Assembly (NCBI RefSeq): GCF_000406105.1
Contig: NZ_CM001974.1
Coordinates: forward strand, 2,020,367-2,084,366
DNA from: Dickeya chrysanthemi NCPPB 402
Lineage (GTDB): Bacteria; Pseudomonadota; Gammaproteobacteria; Enterobacterales; Enterobacteriaceae
Direction of reading: 5' to 3'
Length of the DNA stretch: 64,000 nucleotides
Made by a program: the position numbers and the translations under genes. A model generated the notes under the pieces. That model had not been told where the DNA came from. It worked only from the letters and a program-made list of their open reading frames with translations, and ran no database searches. Positions 9,780-21,161 of this stretch are shown piece after piece. Every line of letters begins with the position of its first letter. The stretch's first letter is position 1.

Positions 9780-12062
9780 TTACATGGACTGTGTGAAAGT
9801 ACGGGTAATAACATCCTGCTGCTGTTCTTTGGTCAGCGAGTTAAAGCGAACGGCATAACCAGACACACGAATGGTCAACTGCGGATATTTTTCCGGGTTT
9901 TCCATTGCGTCGAGCAGCATTTCACGGTTCATCACGTTGACGTTCAGGTGCTGGCCGCCTTCGATGCTGGCTTCGTGGTGGAAGTAACCATCCATCAGGC
10001 CTGCCAGGTTGGCTTTACGCACGTCGTCATCTTTACCCAGCGCGTTCGGCACGATAGAGAAGGTATAGGAGATACCGTCTTTTGCGTAAGCGAACGGCAG
10101 TTTAGCCACGGAAGTCAGAGAAGCGACAGCGCCTTTCTGGTCACGACCGTGCATCGGGTTGGCACCCGGTCCGAACGGCGCACCAGCGCGACGGCCATCC
10201 GGGGTGTTACCGGTTTTCTTACCGTATACCACGTTGGACGTAATGGTCAGTACGGACTGAGTCGGGGTCGCACCACGGTAGGTATTCAGTTTCTGAATTT
10301 TCTTCATGAAACGTTCAACCAGATCACAAGCCAGGTCATCAACGCGTGAATCGTTGTTACCGAACTGCGGGTATTCGCCTTCGATGTCAAAGTCGACCGC
10401 CAGACCGTTTTCATCACGTACTGGTTTCACTTTGGCATACTTGATGGCAGACAGGGAGTCAGCCGCTACAGACAGACCCGCGATACCACACGCCATAGTA
10501 CGGAACACGTCACGGTCATGCAGCGCCATCAGAGATGCTTCATAGCTGTACTTGTCGTGCATGTAGTGGATGATATTCAGTGCGGTGACGTACTGTTTAG
10601 CCAGCCAATCCATGAAGTGATCCATACGCTCCATCACTTCATCAAAGTTCAGCACATCGCCTTTGATCGGTTCGGATTTCGGGCCGACCTGCATTTTCAG
10701 TTTTTCGTCCACGCCGCCGTTGATCGCGTACAGCATGGTTTTCGCCAGGTTAGCGCGGGCGCCGAAGAACTGCATTTGTTTACCCACAACCATCGGGCTT
10801 ACACAACAAGCGATAGCGTAATCGTCGTTGTTGAAGTCCGGACGCATCAGGTCATCGTTCTCGTACTGCAGAGAAGAAGTGTCGATAGACACTTTAGCAG
10901 CGAATTTTTTGAAGTTCAGCGGCAGTTTTTCAGACCACAGAATGGTCATGTTCGGTTCCGGAGACGGCCCCATGGTGTACAGGGTGTTCAGGAAACGGAA
11001 GCTGTTTTTGGTAACCAGCGTACGGCCGTCGATACCCATACCGGCCAGTGATTCGGTTGCCCAGATCGGGTCGCCGGAGAACAGTTCATCGTATTCCGGG
11101 GTACGCAGGAAACGTACCATGCGCAGTTTCATCACCAGGTGGTCGACCAGTTCCTGGGCGTCCTGTTCGGTGATTTTACCTGCTTTCAGATCGCGCTCGA
11201 TGTAGACATCCAGGAATGTGGATACGCGACCAAAGGACATCGCCGCACCATTCTGAGATTTAACGGCAGCCAGATAACCGAAGTAAGTCCACTGCACGGC
11301 TTCCTGAGCGGTTGTTGCCGGGCCGGAAATGTCGCAACCGTATTTGGCCGCCATTTCTTTAATTTGACCCAGTGCGCGGTGCTGATCAGCAATTTCTTCG
11401 CGCAGACGGATAGTCGCTTCCAGGTCTTCACCGTTTTCCAGTTTGGATTGCAGGGAAGTGAACTGGGCGAATTTGTCCGCCATCAGGTAGTCGATACCGT
11501 ACAGAGCGACACGGCGGTAGTCACCGATGATACGACCACGACCGTACGCGTCAGGCAGGCCGGTCAGCACGCCGGATTTACGGCAACGCAGGATGTCCGG
11601 AGTATAAACATCGAACACGCCCTGGTTGTGGGTTTTACGGTAGTCGGTGAAGATTTTTTTCAGCTGCGGATCTAGTTTACGGCCGTAAACTTCGCAGGAA
11701 CCTTCGACCATTTTGATACCGCCGAACGGGATGATTGCACGTTTCAGCGGGGCATCAGTCTGCAGACCGACGATTTTTTCCAAGCCTTTGCTGATGTAAC
11801 CGGCATCGTGGGAAGTGATGGTGGCGGCAACGTCGGTATCGAAATCAACCGGTGCATGGGTGCGGTTTTCCTGTTTGATGCCTTCCATCACCTTGTCCCA
11901 CAGGGAACTGGTTGCCTGAGTAGCACCGGCCAGGAAGGTTTCGTCACCTTCATACGGCGTGTAGTTTTTCTGAATGAAGTCACGCACGTTGACGCCATTC
12001 TGCCATTCGCCTTTGCTAAAACCTTCCCAAGCCTGGGCGAGTTTCTGATTAAGTTCGGTCAT
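9780..12062 (-). CDS. pflB: Formate C-acetyltransferase (pyruvate formate-lyase)
   Basis: Cytoplasmic glycyl-radical enzyme converting pyruvate and CoA to acetyl-CoA and formate in mixed-acid fermentation. It has 760 residues, the same length as E. coli PflB. The active-site cysteine pair is visible in [10 protein letters not shown], and the glycyl-radical loop [12 protein letters not shown] lies near the C-terminus, about 27 residues from the end. It follows focA by 56 bases (focA-pflB operon). The frame is full length with no interruption. Confidence 0.99.
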   Translation of the reverse strand: MTELNQKLAQAWEGFSKGEWQNGVNVRDFIQKNYTPYEGDETFLAGATQATSSLWDKVMEGIKQENRTHAPVDFDTDVAATITSHDAGYISKGLEKIVGLQTDAPLKRAIIPFGGIKMVEGSCEVYGRKLDPQLKKIFTDYRKTHNQGVFDVYTPDILRCRKSGVLTGLPDAYGRGRIIGDYRRVALYGIDYLMADKFAQFTSLQSKLENGEDLEATIRLREEIADQHRALGQIKEMAAKYGCDISGPATTAQEAVQWTYFGYLAAVKSQNGAAMSFGRVSTFLDVYIERDLKAGKITEQDAQELVDHLVMKLRMVRFLRTPEYDELFSGDPIWATESLAGMGIDGRTLVTKNSFRFLNTLYTMGPSPEPNMTILWSEKLPLNFKKFAAKVSIDTSSLQYENDDLMRPDFNNDDYAIACCVSPMVVGKQMQFFGARANLAKTMLYAINGGVDEKLKMQVGPKSEPIKGDVLNFDEVMERMDHFMDWLAKQYVTALNIIHYMHDKYSYEASLMALHDRDVFRTMACGIAGLSVAADSLSAIKYAKVKPVRDENGLAVDFDIEGEYPQFGNNDSRVDDLACDLVERFMKKIQKLNTYRGATPTQSVLTITSNVVYGKKTGNTPDGRRAGAPFGPGANPMHGRDQKGAVASLTSVAKLPFAYAKDGISYTFSIVPNALGKDDDVRKANLAGLMDGYFHHEASIEGGQHLNVNVMNREMLLDAMENPEKYPQLTIRVSGYAVRFNSLTKEQQQDVITRTFTQSM

Positions 12063-12118
12063 ATTACACCTACCTTTGATTTGGATTTTTATAACCCGAC
12101 GTTGCGGCCGACAGCAGC

Positions 12119-12976
12119 TTAGTGCTGATCTCCACCGCGCAAATAAATGACCCAGTAAGTTAACCCTACCAGCAGTCCACCACCAATGATGTTGCCGAGC
12201 GTGACGGGGATCAGGTTGTCGACAATAAAATTGCTGATGGTTAAGTGCTCAAACTGGCTCGGCGTCATGCTGATGGCGTGCCAGAATGTCTCTGGAGCAA
12301 AATTCTTAACTACAATCCCCATCGGGATCATGAACATGTTGGCGATACTGTGTTCGAAGCCGCTGGCGACGAACATAGCGACAGGCAGAATCATGGCCAG
12401 CATTTTGTCAGTCAGCGTACGGCCGGAATAACTCATCCAGACAGCCAGACAGACCATCAGGTTTGCCAGTATCCCAAGGCATAAAGCCTCGACAAAAGTA
12501 TGCTCCAGCTTGTGATTAGCCGTCTGCAACACATTCAGGCCCCAGGCGCCATTCGCCACCATGTGCTCACCGGAAAACCAGATGAGTGCGACGAAAAATA
12601 ACGCGCCAATCAAATTGCCTAAATAAACGTTGAGCCAGTTTAACCACAGTTGTTTCCAGGTAATGCGCCCGCTGGCTTTGGCAATGACGGTCAGTACGGT
12701 AGACGTGAACAAATCCGCGCCACAGACGACGACCAGCATCAACCCCATGGAGAAACAGATACCCCCTATCAGTTTAGCCATACCATACGGCATGGATGAA
12801 GATCCGGTGGTAGCCGTGATATAGAAAACGAACGCAATGGATATAAACACACCGGCAGTAATTGCCAGAAAAAATGCAGTAAGCGGTTGTTTTGTTGCTT
12901 TATAAACGCCGGCATCTTCAGCGACTTTCGCCATTGCCGATGGTAATAACAGGGTGAAGGGGTTGTCAGCTTTCAC
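12119..12976 (-). CDS. focA: Formate channel FocA
   Basis: Pentameric inner-membrane formate channel of the FNT family, 285 residues, nearly identical to E. coli FocA (MKADNPF start; [15 protein letters not shown] and [19 protein letters not shown] near the end). Six membrane spans are expected. It is the first gene of the focA-pflB operon and exports the formate made by PflB. A candidate FNR site lies 62-75 bases upstream of its start codon, in keeping with anaerobic control known for this operon. Confidence 0.98.
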   Translation of the reverse strand: MKADNPFTLLLPSAMAKVAEDAGVYKATKQPLTAFFLAITAGVFISIAFVFYITATTGSSSMPYGMAKLIGGICFSMGLMLVVVCGADLFTSTVLTVIAKASGRITWKQLWLNWLNVYLGNLIGALFFVALIWFSGEHMVANGAWGLNVLQTANHKLEHTFVEALCLGILANLMVCLAVWMSYSGRTLTDKMLAMILPVAMFVASGFEHSIANMFMIPMGIVVKNFAPETFWHAISMTPSQFEHLTISNFIVDNLIPVTLGNIIGGGLLVGLTYWVIYLRGGDQH

Positions 12977-13037
12977 ACTAACTCTCTCTTAAAATTTATC
13001 TACGGTGAGATACTAACAAAGGGTTATTCGCCATAAT

Positions 13038-13051
13038 TTGACGTGGATCAT
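13038..13051. promoter_or_regulatory. Candidate FNR site upstream of focA
   Basis: TTGACGTGGATCAT matches the FNR consensus TTGAT-N4-ATCAA at 8 of 10 defined positions. It lies 62-75 bases before the focA start codon, a suitable place for anaerobic activation. Confidence 0.55.
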
Positions 13052-13421
13052 ACCACAGGAATTTATTAGGCTGATCAGGAGCCATTCTATAGCTATTTTA
13101 ACTATTAACATACTGATTTTTATTTAAAAAATATTTTTTAAAAATTATAAAAACAGTTGAATTGGGAGGAAAAATTAACGTATTTGACGTTAAAAAAAAT
13201 AAGACTTTGTAGTCATTTCATGCCTCAAATTTATGGTGTTTAATTTATTTTTTACCATCCGATAACAATAATGCATTTATAAAAATAAATATCCCGTCTC
13301 GACTTAATATATCCATACAAAAATAAAGGAATACGATGGGTTTTGGGCAACACTACGCTGCCGGATTGGGCCGAGGCAGCATAAAAATAAAAATTATAGT
13401 GGTATTCATGCGAGGCAGTAT

Positions 13422-13448
13422 ACCGGATGGCGCGTTGCGCCATCCGGT
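13422..13448. repeat. REP-like palindrome after ycaO
   Basis: Perfect 12-bp inverted repeat ACCGGATGGCGC with a GTT loop, 16 bases past the ycaO stop codon. It resembles enterobacterial REP elements in sequence and in its position at a transcript end. There is no T-run for a classical terminator. Confidence 0.6.
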
Positions 13449-13463
13449 CAAGTGGAGCAAGGC

Positions 13464-15227
13464 TTATTTCGTTTGCCAATGTGCGCGTTTAGCGCGTTGC
13501 AATTTTTCATAAGCCGCCAGCAGAGACTGATGGGCCGGCAGAGCCTTCAGATCAGCATCTACTGCAAACAGGCCGTAGAAGCACTGTTCACCGGCGATAG
13601 CGGCGCTCGCAGCATCCACGGCATCCTGGCCGTACATGCGTACGAAAGCATCGTAGTACTGAGCCGGGTCGCGCTCAGGCTCCAGTGCCAGTTGCAGTAA
13701 TGTTTGCAGGCAACGGTAATAATTACGGCGTTCCGGTGCAAAGACGGATTGGTTGAAATCCAGTGACCATTCAGCCCAGCTCAACGCTTGCTCCAGATCG
13801 CCACCAGCCAATGCCAGCATGGATTTCAGTTCGCCAATGCGTAACGTAAACCATCCGTTATCTTTACCGGTGGCGATACCCAGCAGCTCGCGGACACGCG
13901 TAAAATCATCCAGACCCTCATCATCCAACTGTTGCAGCAACGCCAGATAATCCGCCTTTTCCCATTGGCTGTCCGGTAAGGACAGCAGCGTTTCGCGCAG
14001 ATGTGCTCCCATGCTGTTGTTCGCCAGTAACAGGTCTTCTGCCGGATAGATGTCCGACATGCCTGGCACCAGAATGCGGCAGGCGTATACCGACAGATGC
14101 TCGTAATCCGCGATATACACTTCTTTATCTTCTTTATTGAAGATGGCCATCAGTGTTGCGAATTCCTGCTCCGTGGTACCGCTGAAATCCCAGTCGACGA
14201 AGGTATAATCTGGCTGTGTTTTAAACAGATCCCAGGAAATCAAGCCGCTGGAGTCGATAAAATGGGTTTCCAGATTGGTGTGTTCGGCCACTTCTTCATT
14301 GTCGAACGTCGGCGGTGTGAACACGTCCAGATCTTTCAGTCCCCGGCCCTGAAGCAATTCGGTGACGGTACGCTCCAACGCTACACCGAAATCCGGGTGT
14401 GCGCCAAACGATGCAAAACAGGTACCATTGGCCGGGTTGAACAGTACGACGCAGATCACCGGATACTGGCCGCCCAGCGATGCGTCATAGGCGAAGATCG
14501 GGAAGCCTTCCTGTTCCAGCGTGGCGATGGCTTCCACCACACCGGGATAGCGTGACAGAACCTCCGCCGGAATTGCTGGCAGGCTGATGGCTTCGGCGAT
14601 AATCCGGTTCTTCACATAGCGTTCAAATACTTCCGACAGCCCTTGCACGCGGGCTTCATTGCGGGTATTCCCCGCAGACATGCCGTTAGACACGTACAAA
14701 TTTCCGATGATATTCATCGGAATATAGATCGTTTGCTGATCAGACTGGCGGGTAAACGGCAACGCGCAGATGCCCCGGCTGTGATTGCCGGACTGCAGAT
14801 CGACGAGATCACTGGCGACAAGCTGTTGGTCCGGGTCATAGAAGGCGTGCAGACGGGCGTCAAGAATGCCTTCCGGCAGGCTGTCGTCCTCAGGAAGCGG
14901 GAACCACTTCTCATCAGGATAATGAACGAATTCGCCTTCGGCAATCTGCCGACCCAGATAGAAATCGGCGAAAAAATAGTTGGTGGACAGACGTTCGAAG
15001 TATTCACCCAACGCGGAAGCCAGCGCCGCTTTTCGGGTCGCGCCTTTACCATTGGTGAAACACAGCGCACAGTCGCGGTCGCGGATATGTACCGACCAGA
15101 CATTGGGCACCGGGTTCAGCCAGGATGCTTCTTCGATGTTGAACCCCAGGTCGAGGAGCTGTTGTTGAAAACGGGCGATGGAATCTTCCAGGGCGGCGTC
15201 TTTGCCTGGGATAAACGTTTGGGTCAT
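13464..15227 (-). CDS. ycaO: YcaO protein (ATP-dependent cyclodehydratase-fold; RimO partner)
   Basis: A 587-residue YcaO-domain protein, virtually collinear with E. coli YcaO. In E. coli it enhances beta-methylthiolation of ribosomal protein S12 by RimO; the superfamily activates amide carbonyls with ATP. Visible features are the ATP-binding YcaO core (KGATRKAALASALGEYFERL, GMSAGNTRNEARVQGLSEVF, ASFGAHPDFGVALERTVTEL) and a C-terminal TPR-like helical region. No RiPP precursor or other modification gene is adjacent, so the housekeeping role is the best reading. The E. coli neighbour ycaP is missing between ycaO and serC. Confidence 0.96.
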   Translation of the reverse strand: MTQTFIPGKDAALEDSIARFQQQLLDLGFNIEEASWLNPVPNVWSVHIRDRDCALCFTNGKGATRKAALASALGEYFERLSTNYFFADFYLGRQIAEGEFVHYPDEKWFPLPEDDSLPEGILDARLHAFYDPDQQLVASDLVDLQSGNHSRGICALPFTRQSDQQTIYIPMNIIGNLYVSNGMSAGNTRNEARVQGLSEVFERYVKNRIIAEAISLPAIPAEVLSRYPGVVEAIATLEQEGFPIFAYDASLGGQYPVICVVLFNPANGTCFASFGAHPDFGVALERTVTELLQGRGLKDLDVFTPPTFDNEEVAEHTNLETHFIDSSGLISWDLFKTQPDYTFVDWDFSGTTEQEFATLMAIFNKEDKEVYIADYEHLSVYACRILVPGMSDIYPAEDLLLANNSMGAHLRETLLSLPDSQWEKADYLALLQQLDDEGLDDFTRVRELLGIATGKDNGWFTLRIGELKSMLALAGGDLEQALSWAEWSLDFNQSVFAPERRNYYRCLQTLLQLALEPERDPAQYYDAFVRMYGQDAVDAASAAIAGEQCFYGLFAVDADLKALPAHQSLLAAYEKLQRAKRAHWQTK

Positions 15228-15493
15228 GGTTCGAACCTGAATATGTTATGAGGAGGCTGCATCATACGTGGTTTTGTGTATCGACTCTATCCCGCATGTT
15301 GCATATTGCGCGGCGCCTCCAGACCATGTTGTAACCGATATGTTGACAGACACAATAACAGGCGGACGAGTGCGCAACTTTTCAGGCGGCAGGGTAATAA
15401 GCGTTGCAGGTATGAAAGACGAGTGATAAAACCGATAGCAGGGTAAACTGATGCGACACAGACAGGTCGCTATTGAATATGTGGTGAGGGGAA

Positions 15494-16579
15494 ATGACTC
15501 AGGTTTTTAATTTTAGTGCGGGTCCGGCCATGTTACCGGTGGAAGTGTTGCGTCGTGCGGAACAAGAACTTTGTAACTGGCATGGACTAGGCACATCGGT
15601 GATGGAAATCAGCCACCGTAGCAAAGAGTTCATGCAGGTAGCCGGCGAGTCTGAGCAGGATTTGCGTGATTTATTAAAAATCCCCTCAAATTACAAAGTG
15701 TTATTCTGTCATGGCGGCGCCCGCGCGCAGTTTGCTGCGGTTCCGCTTAATTTGCTGGGTGAAAGCACTACGGCAGATTATATTGATGGCGGTTATTGGG
15801 CGCATAGCGCAGTGAAGGAAGCTGAGAAATATCTCACGCCTAATGTGATTGACGTGAAAACCCGTATTGATGGCCTGCGCGGCATTAAACCGATGCGTGA
15901 GTGGGCGTTGTCGGATGATGCGGCGTATGTGCATTACTGCCCGAACGAAACGATAGATGGACTGGCGATCGAAGAAGAGCCTGACTTTGGCGACAAAATC
16001 GTCGTGGCGGATTATTCCTCCAGTATCTTGTCTCGTCCACTGGATGTCAGCCGTTATGGCGTGATCTATGCCGGTGCGCAGAAAAACGTGGGGCCTGCCG
16101 GCCTGACGCTGGTCATTGTGCGCGATGATCTGCTTGGCAAAGCGCGTCGCGAACTGCCGTCTATTTTGGATTATAAGATTCTGTTTGAGAACGACTCTAT
16201 GTTTAACACACCTCCGACATTTGCCTGGTATCTGTCTGGTTTGGTGTTCAAGTGGTTGAAAGAACAGGGCGGCTTGCTGGAGATGGAAAAACGCAATCAG
16301 GCTAAAGCTGATCTGCTGTATGCCGCTATTGACGGCAGCGATTTTTATCGCAATGACGTTGTGCCCGCCAGCCGTTCCCGCATGAATGTGCCGTTCCAGT
16401 TAGCGGATGCCGCGCTGGATCCGCTCTTCCTGCAGGACGCGCAGGCTGCCGGGTTGCATGCGTTGAAAGGGCACCGTGTTGTCGGCGGTATGCGCGCGTC
16501 CATCTACAATGCCATGCCGCTGGATGGCGTAAAAGCGCTGACGGAGTTTATGGCCGATTTCGAACGTCGTCACGGCTGA
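15494..16579 (+). CDS. serC: Phosphoserine aminotransferase
   Basis: PLP enzyme of serine biosynthesis (3-phosphohydroxypyruvate to phosphoserine), which also acts in pyridoxine synthesis. It has 361 residues starting [15 protein letters not shown]. The PLP lysine lies in [13 protein letters not shown], and [12 protein letters not shown] is the phosphate-binding segment. The GGGGAAATG start context is good. It is upstream of aroA, as in E. coli, but here a terminator-like hairpin lies between the two genes. The 266 bases upstream carry no other gene. Confidence 0.98.
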   Translation: MTQVFNFSAGPAMLPVEVLRRAEQELCNWHGLGTSVMEISHRSKEFMQVAGESEQDLRDLLKIPSNYKVLFCHGGARAQFAAVPLNLLGESTTADYIDGGYWAHSAVKEAEKYLTPNVIDVKTRIDGLRGIKPMREWALSDDAAYVHYCPNETIDGLAIEEEPDFGDKIVVADYSSSILSRPLDVSRYGVIYAGAQKNVGPAGLTLVIVRDDLLGKARRELPSILDYKILFENDSMFNTPPTFAWYLSGLVFKWLKEQGGLLEMEKRNQAKADLLYAAIDGSDFYRNDVVPASRSRMNVPFQLADAALDPLFLQDAQAAGLHALKGHRVVGGMRASIYNAMPLDGVKALTEFMADFERRHG

Positions 16580-16623
16580 TAACTTGATAAATATAGCGCG
16601 ATAACGTGCTGTTGCTGATTTTT

Positions 16624-16650
16624 AACCCCGGTTATCTGGCCGGGGTTTTT
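16624..16650 (+). terminator. Hairpin between serC and aroA
   Basis: AACCCCGG/CCGGGGTT stem with an 8-base loop followed by TTT. It probably attenuates serC-aroA transcription rather than fully separating the genes. Confidence 0.75.
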
Positions 16651-16678
16651 ATGTAAACTTTTGGAGAACATGTTTCAC

Positions 16679-17968
16679 ATGCAGGAATCCCTGACCCTAC
16701 AACCGATCTCATTAATTAACGGTACGATCAATCTGCCTGGTTCCAAAAGCGTTTCGAATCGCGCTTTGCTGTTGGCTGCGTTGGCTAAAGGCACTACGCA
16801 CCTGACTAATTTGCTGGATAGCGATGATATTCGCCACATGCTCAATGCGCTGAGTGCGTTAGGTGTGGAATATCGCCTGTCTGCCAATCGTACCGAGTGC
16901 GAAATTGTTGGTTTAGGTGCTCCATTAACCGCATCTGCTCCGCTGGAGCTGTTTCTGGGGAATGCCGGGACGGCCATGCGCCCGTTGGCCGCGGCGTTAT
17001 GCCTGACAGATGGCGATATCGTATTGACCGGTGAGCCGCGCATGAAAGAACGCCCGATCGGCCATCTGGTGGATGCATTGCGTCAGGGAGGCGCTCGTAT
17101 CGACTATCTGGAACAGGAAAACTACCCGCCGCTGCGCTTATCAGGCGGTTTTCAGGGCGGAGAGATCAGTGTCGACGGTTCGGTATCAAGTCAGTTCCTT
17201 ACCGCATTGTTAATGGCGGCGCCGTTGGCGGTACAGGATACGCGTATCAGCATCAAGGGCGAGCTGGTTTCCAAGCCCTACATCGATATTACCCTGCATA
17301 TGATGGAGGCCTTTGGCATCACGGTGCTCAATGATGATTACCAGACCTTTGTGGTTGCAGGTAATCAGCAGTACCAGTCACCAGGGCATTATCTGGTGGA
17401 AGGCGATGCGTCGTCCGCCTCCTACTTTTTGGCGGCCGCCGCTATCCGGGGAGGGACGGTACGTGTGACCGGCGTCGGTCGTAACAGCGTACAAGGCGAT
17501 ATCCGTTTTGCCGATGTGTTGGAGAAAATGGGAGCCCGGATTGGCTGGGGCGACGACTATATTGAATGTCAGCACGGGGAGCTTCACGCGATTGATATGG
17601 ATATGAACCATATCCCCGATGCGGCGATGACCATCGCTACGGCGGCGTTATTTGCCGAAGGCGGAACGACGACGCTGCGCAATATCTACAACTGGCGTGT
17701 AAAAGAAACCGATCGTCTGGCTGCTATGGCGACGGAACTGCGTAAGGTTGGTGCTGAGGTAGAAGAAGGGCATGACTACATCCGCATTACGCCGCCGACA
17801 CAACTGAAAGCGGCTGAAATCGGAACGTATAATGATCACCGCATGGCGATGTGCTTCTCCCTGGTGGCGCTGTCTGATACGCCGGTTACAATCCTCGATC
17901 CCAAATGCACCGCCAAAACATTTCCGGATTATTTCCAGCAACTGGAGCGCCTGAGTCAGCATAATTAA
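16679..17968 (+). CDS. aroA: 3-phosphoshikimate 1-carboxyvinyltransferase (EPSP synthase)
   Basis: Sixth step of the shikimate pathway: joins PEP to shikimate-3-phosphate. About 429 residues from the ATG at 16679, matching the E. coli MESLTLQPI start; a TTG at 16661 and an ATG at 16670 are in frame, and the GGAG at 16663 would suit a slightly earlier start than homology suggests. The class I signatures are present: [18 protein letters not shown] near residue 20, [15 protein letters not shown], and the C-terminal [13 protein letters not shown] strong hairpin terminator follows. Confidence 0.97.
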   Translation: MQESLTLQPISLINGTINLPGSKSVSNRALLLAALAKGTTHLTNLLDSDDIRHMLNALSALGVEYRLSANRTECEIVGLGAPLTASAPLELFLGNAGTAMRPLAAALCLTDGDIVLTGEPRMKERPIGHLVDALRQGGARIDYLEQENYPPLRLSGGFQGGEISVDGSVSSQFLTALLMAAPLAVQDTRISIKGELVSKPYIDITLHMMEAFGITVLNDDYQTFVVAGNQQYQSPGHYLVEGDASSASYFLAAAAIRGGTVRVTGVGRNSVQGDIRFADVLEKMGARIGWGDDYIECQHGELHAIDMDMNHIPDAAMTIATAALFAEGGTTTLRNIYNWRVKETDRLAAMATELRKVGAEVEEGHDYIRITPPTQLKAAEIGTYNDHRMAMCFSLVALSDTPVTILDPKCTAKTFPDYFQQLERLSQHN

Positions 17969-17972
17969 TACT

Positions 17973-18014
17973 TTGCGCACAGGCTAAACGCGATAGCTCT
18001 GTGCGCAATTGTTT
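17973..18014 (+). terminator. Terminator of aroA
   Basis: Perfect 10-bp stem TTGCGCACAG/CTGTGCGCAA with a 16-base loop, followed by TTGTTT, starting 4 bases after the aroA stop. Confidence 0.8.
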
Positions 18015-18160
18015 AGCGTTATGCTCTGGGGATGACAATATTTGCGCGATTTTCTGCAGTAATAAGCCTTTAATCTCACGCTTACTGCCTCAGCAGGGTA
18101 TAATAGCCCGGTATATTGTCTGCAATGACATGCGATTTTCCGGTTTTGAAGGAGTGAGAA

Positions 18161-18850
18161 ATGGCGGTGACTGCACCGGTAATTACGGTTGACGGGCCCG
18201 GTGGCGCAGGCAAGGGGACCTTATGCAAAGCGTTGGCGAAGGCGCTGCAGTGGAATCTGTTGGATTCTGGCGCGATTTATCGCGTACTGGCATTGGCGGC
18301 TTTGCACCATCAGGTAGATATTTCGTCTGAAGAAGCGTTGGTGCCGATAGCGTCGCATCTGGATGTGCGATTTGTGCCGGAAGACGATGGGCAACTGAAA
18401 GTGATTCTGGAGGGCGAAGATGTCAGCAATGAAATCCGAACCCAGGAAGTCGGCAATACGGCGTCTCAGGCTGCGGTATTTCCGCGCGTTCGTGAAGCGC
18501 TGTTGCGCCGTCAACGGGCGTTTCGCGATGCGCCAGGGCTGATTGCCGATGGTCGCGACATGGGAACCGTCGTATTTCCCGACGCGCCGGTGAAGATATT
18601 TCTGGATGCCAGTGCAGAAGAACGCGCTAAACGCCGCATGCTCCAGTTGCAGGCGAAAGGCTTTAATGTTAACTTTGAACGTCTTTTGTCCGAGATTAAA
18701 GAGCGTGATGATCGTGACCGTAATCGTTCGGTTGCGCCGTTGGTGCCGGCACCTGATGCACTGGTGCTTGATTCCACGCACATGTCGTTGGACGAAGTGG
18801 TCGAACGGGCGCTGGCGTATGTACGCCAGGTATTGCCTCAGTTGGCCTGA
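18161..18850 (+). CDS. cmk: Cytidylate kinase
   Basis: Phosphorylates CMP and dCMP with ATP. It has 229 residues with the P-loop GPGGAGKGT at about residues 12-20 and the CMP-binding [19 protein letters not shown] segment. The [11 protein letters not shown] lid region and the closing [22 protein letters not shown] are typical of the family. ATG 18161 follows GGAGTGAGAA. It is upstream of rpsA as in E. coli; the E. coli neighbour ycaL between aroA and cmk is absent. Confidence 0.98.
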   Translation: MAVTAPVITVDGPGGAGKGTLCKALAKALQWNLLDSGAIYRVLALAALHHQVDISSEEALVPIASHLDVRFVPEDDGQLKVILEGEDVSNEIRTQEVGNTASQAAVFPRVREALLRRQRAFRDAPGLIADGRDMGTVVFPDAPVKIFLDASAEERAKRRMLQLQAKGFNVNFERLLSEIKERDDRDRNRSVAPLVPAPDALVLDSTHMSLDEVVERALAYVRQVLPQLA

Positions 18851-18856
18851 TTATGC

Positions 18857-18961
18857 TTATGCCTTTTTACCCCGCCGCAAGGATGCCTCGGGGATGTGAA
18901 ACAACCCCATCGGGCAGGATGCCAGGTGGACGTTAAATTTGAAAACCCAAAGATTATCAAC
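18857..18961 (+). promoter_or_regulatory. rpsA leader, likely S1 autoregulatory operator
   Basis: Leader RNA of rpsA with short hairpins exposing GGA. CCCCG (18870-18874) can pair with CGGGG (18889-18893) around AAGGA. GGGG (18890-18893) can instead pair with CCCC (18905-18908). GGC-AGGAT-GCC forms a small hairpin at 18913-18923. The start codon lacks a good Shine-Dalgarno sequence. E. coli S1 represses its own mRNA through such a structured leader, and this looks conserved. Confidence 0.7.
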
Positions 18962-20635
18962 ATGACTGAATCTTTTGCTCAACTCTTTGAAGAATCCCTG
19001 AAAGAAATCGAAACCCGTCCGGGTTCCATCGTTCGCGGCGTTGTGGTTGCCATTGATAAGGACGTAGTCCTGGTTGATGCCGGCCTGAAATCTGAATCTG
19101 CCATTCCGGTAGAACAGTTTAAAAACGCGCAGGGTGAAATTGAAATCCAGGTTGGTGATGAAGTTGACGTAGCTCTGGATGCGGTAGAAGACGGCTTCGG
19201 TGAAACCCTGCTGTCCCGTGAAAAAGCTAAACGTCACGAAGCATGGCTGATGCTGGAAAAAGCTTACGAAGAAGCTGCCACTGTTACCGGTGTTATCAAT
19301 GGTAAAGTGAAAGGCGGTTTCACCGTTGAGCTGAACGGTATTCGTGCGTTCCTGCCAGGTTCTCTGGTTGATGTTCGTCCGGTACGTGACACCCTGCATC
19401 TGGAAGGCAAAGAGCTTGAGTTCAAAGTGATCAAGCTGGACCAGAAACGTAATAACGTCGTTGTTTCCCGTCGTGCTGTTATCGAGTCTGAAAACAGTGC
19501 CGAGCGCGATCAACTGCTGGAAAACCTGCAGGAAGGCATGGAAGTCAAAGGTATCGTTAAGAACCTCACTGACTACGGTGCGTTCGTTGACCTGGGTGGC
19601 GTTGACGGTCTGCTGCACATCACCGATATGGCCTGGAAACGCGTTAAGCATCCGAGCGAAATCGTCAATGTGGGCGACGAAATCACTGTTAAAGTGCTGA
19701 AATTCGACCGCGAGCGTACTCGTGTTTCCCTGGGTCTGAAACAGCTGGGCGAAGATCCGTGGGTCGCTATTGCTAAGCGTTACCCGGAAGGCACCAAGCT
19801 GACTGGCCGTGTAACCAACTTGACTGATTACGGCTGCTTCGTAGAAATCGAAGAAGGCGTTGAAGGTCTGGTACACGTATCCGAAATGGATTGGACCAAC
19901 AAGAACATCCATCCGTCCAAAGTGGTTAACGTGGGCGACGTGGTTGAAGTTATGGTTCTGGATATCGATGAAGAACGTCGTCGTATCTCCCTGGGCCTGA
20001 AGCAGTGCAAAGCCAATCCGTGGCAGCAGTTCGCTGAAACCCACAACAAGGGTGACCGTGTAGAAGGTAAGATCAAGTCTATTACTGACTTCGGTATCTT
20101 CATCGGTCTGGATGGCGGCATTGATGGTCTGGTGCACCTGTCCGACATCTCTTGGAACGTGGCTGGCGAAGAAGCCGTTCGCGAATACAAGAAAGGTGAC
20201 GAAATCGCCGCTGTCGTACTGCAGGTTGACGCAGAGCGCGAGCGCATCTCTCTGGGCGTGAAACAACTGGCTGAAGACCCGTTCAACAACTACCTGTCTG
20301 TTAACAAGAAAGGTGCGATTGTTACAGGTAAAGTCACTGCAGTTGACGCTAAAGGTGCTACAGTTGAATTAGCTGATGGCGTTGAAGGTTACCTGCGTGC
20401 TTCTGAAGCTTCTCGCGACCGTATCGAAGACGCTACCCTGGTTCTGAACGTAGGTGATGAGATCGAAGCCAAATACACCGGCGTTGATCGTAAGAACCGC
20501 GTTGTTAGCCTGTCCATCCGTGCTAAGGATGAAGCTGACGAGAAAGATGCTATTGCTTCTGTTAACAACAAACAGGAAGAAAGCAATTTCTCTAACGCTA
20601 TGGCGGAAGCTTTCAAAGCTGCAAAAGGCGAGTAA
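18962..20635 (+). CDS. rpsA: 30S ribosomal protein S1
   Basis: RNA-binding ribosomal protein that delivers mRNA to the 30S subunit. It has 557 residues, as in E. coli, with six S1 (OB-fold) repeats; repeats 3-6 are obvious from recurring V(T/K)NLTDYG(A/C)F-type openings and [12 protein letters not shown] ends. The start at 18962 ([13 protein letters not shown]) is the homologous one; the frame is open further upstream to 18896, but that sequence is the structured leader. Codon use is strongly biased, as expected for a highly expressed gene. ihfB follows. Confidence 0.99.
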   Translation: MTESFAQLFEESLKEIETRPGSIVRGVVVAIDKDVVLVDAGLKSESAIPVEQFKNAQGEIEIQVGDEVDVALDAVEDGFGETLLSREKAKRHEAWLMLEKAYEEAATVTGVINGKVKGGFTVELNGIRAFLPGSLVDVRPVRDTLHLEGKELEFKVIKLDQKRNNVVVSRRAVIESENSAERDQLLENLQEGMEVKGIVKNLTDYGAFVDLGGVDGLLHITDMAWKRVKHPSEIVNVGDEITVKVLKFDRERTRVSLGLKQLGEDPWVAIAKRYPEGTKLTGRVTNLTDYGCFVEIEEGVEGLVHVSEMDWTNKNIHPSKVVNVGDVVEVMVLDIDEERRRISLGLKQCKANPWQQFAETHNKGDRVEGKIKSITDFGIFIGLDGGIDGLVHLSDISWNVAGEEAVREYKKGDEIAAVVLQVDAERERISLGVKQLAEDPFNNYLSVNKKGAIVTGKVTAVDAKGATVELADGVEGYLRASEASRDRIEDATLVLNVGDEIEAKYTGVDRKNRVVSLSIRAKDEADEKDAIASVNNKQEESNFSNAMAEAFKAAKGE

Positions 20636-20725
20636 TGACGGTGGGTTAGGCGGTGCGGCTTGCCGCCTGACCTCAAACGGTAGTAAGTTAACGTGGCATT
20701 GACTGACCACATACTTGGAGGAACC

Positions 20726-21010
20726 ATGACCAAGTCTGAACTTATCGAAAGACTTGCTGGACAGCACTCTCATATCCCGGCCAAGGTGGTTGAGGATGCC
20801 GTGAAGGAGATGCTGGAGCAGATGGCCACAACGCTGGCCAGCGGTGATCGTATCGAAATCCGTGGGTTTGGCAGTTTTTCACTCCACTACCGTGCACCGC
20901 GTGTGGGGCGTAATCCGAAAACTGGCGAGAAAGTGGAACTGGAAGGCAAATATGTTCCTCATTTCAAACCAGGTAAAGAATTACGTGATCGCGCTAATAT
21001 CTATGGCTGA
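20726..21010 (+). CDS. ihfB: Integration host factor subunit beta
   Basis: DNA-bending nucleoid protein that pairs with IhfA. It has 94 residues starting [20 protein letters not shown], with the beta-arm [15 protein letters not shown] containing the intercalating proline. TTGGAGGAACC before the ATG is a strong ribosome-binding site and decides this start over the in-frame codon at 20693. It lies 90 bases after rpsA, as in other enterobacteria. Confidence 0.98.
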   Translation: MTKSELIERLAGQHSHIPAKVVEDAVKEMLEQMATTLASGDRIEIRGFGSFSLHYRAPRVGRNPKTGEKVELEGKYVPHFKPGKELRDRANIYG

Positions 21011-21037
21011 TTAGTCAGCTATAGCGCCTGATTTACA

Positions 21038-21067
21038 GATAGCACCCAACCGGGTGCTATTTTTTTG
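21038..21067 (+). terminator. Terminator of ihfB
   Basis: AGCACCC/GGGTGCT stem with a short loop, followed by ATTTTTTT, about 30 bases after the ihfB stop. This is also the left edge of the rearranged region. Confidence 0.9.
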
Positions 21068-21161
21068 AATATAATCAGCGGTTATCGCGTTGTTCTGATG
21101 TGATATGCCCCGATATTTTCAGATGAAGGTTGATACGAGGCAGGCAGCCGAAACAGGGGCG

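Larger units (their letters stand above)
12977..13463 (-). promoter_or_regulatory. focA-pfl promoter region
   Basis: 487 bases between focA and ycaO, very AT-rich at 13090-13420. The E. coli counterpart contains several stacked promoters and FNR, ArcA, IHF and CRP sites. Here I can only point to one FNR-like site (13038-13051). A REP-like palindrome lies at the far end, just after the ycaO stop codon. No gene is seen. Confidence 0.6.

Noticed and set aside
13464..15227. YcaO as part of a modified-peptide (RiPP) biosynthetic cluster
   Set aside because: The protein is the housekeeping E. coli-type YcaO at its conserved locus; there is no precursor peptide, dehydrogenase or transporter beside it.
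18857..20266. Long open frame (469 codons) on the minus strand opposite rpsA
   Set aside because: It is a mirror of the strong codon bias of rpsA; no ribosome-binding site and low-complexity FQTQGNT-like composition. rpsA itself is certain.
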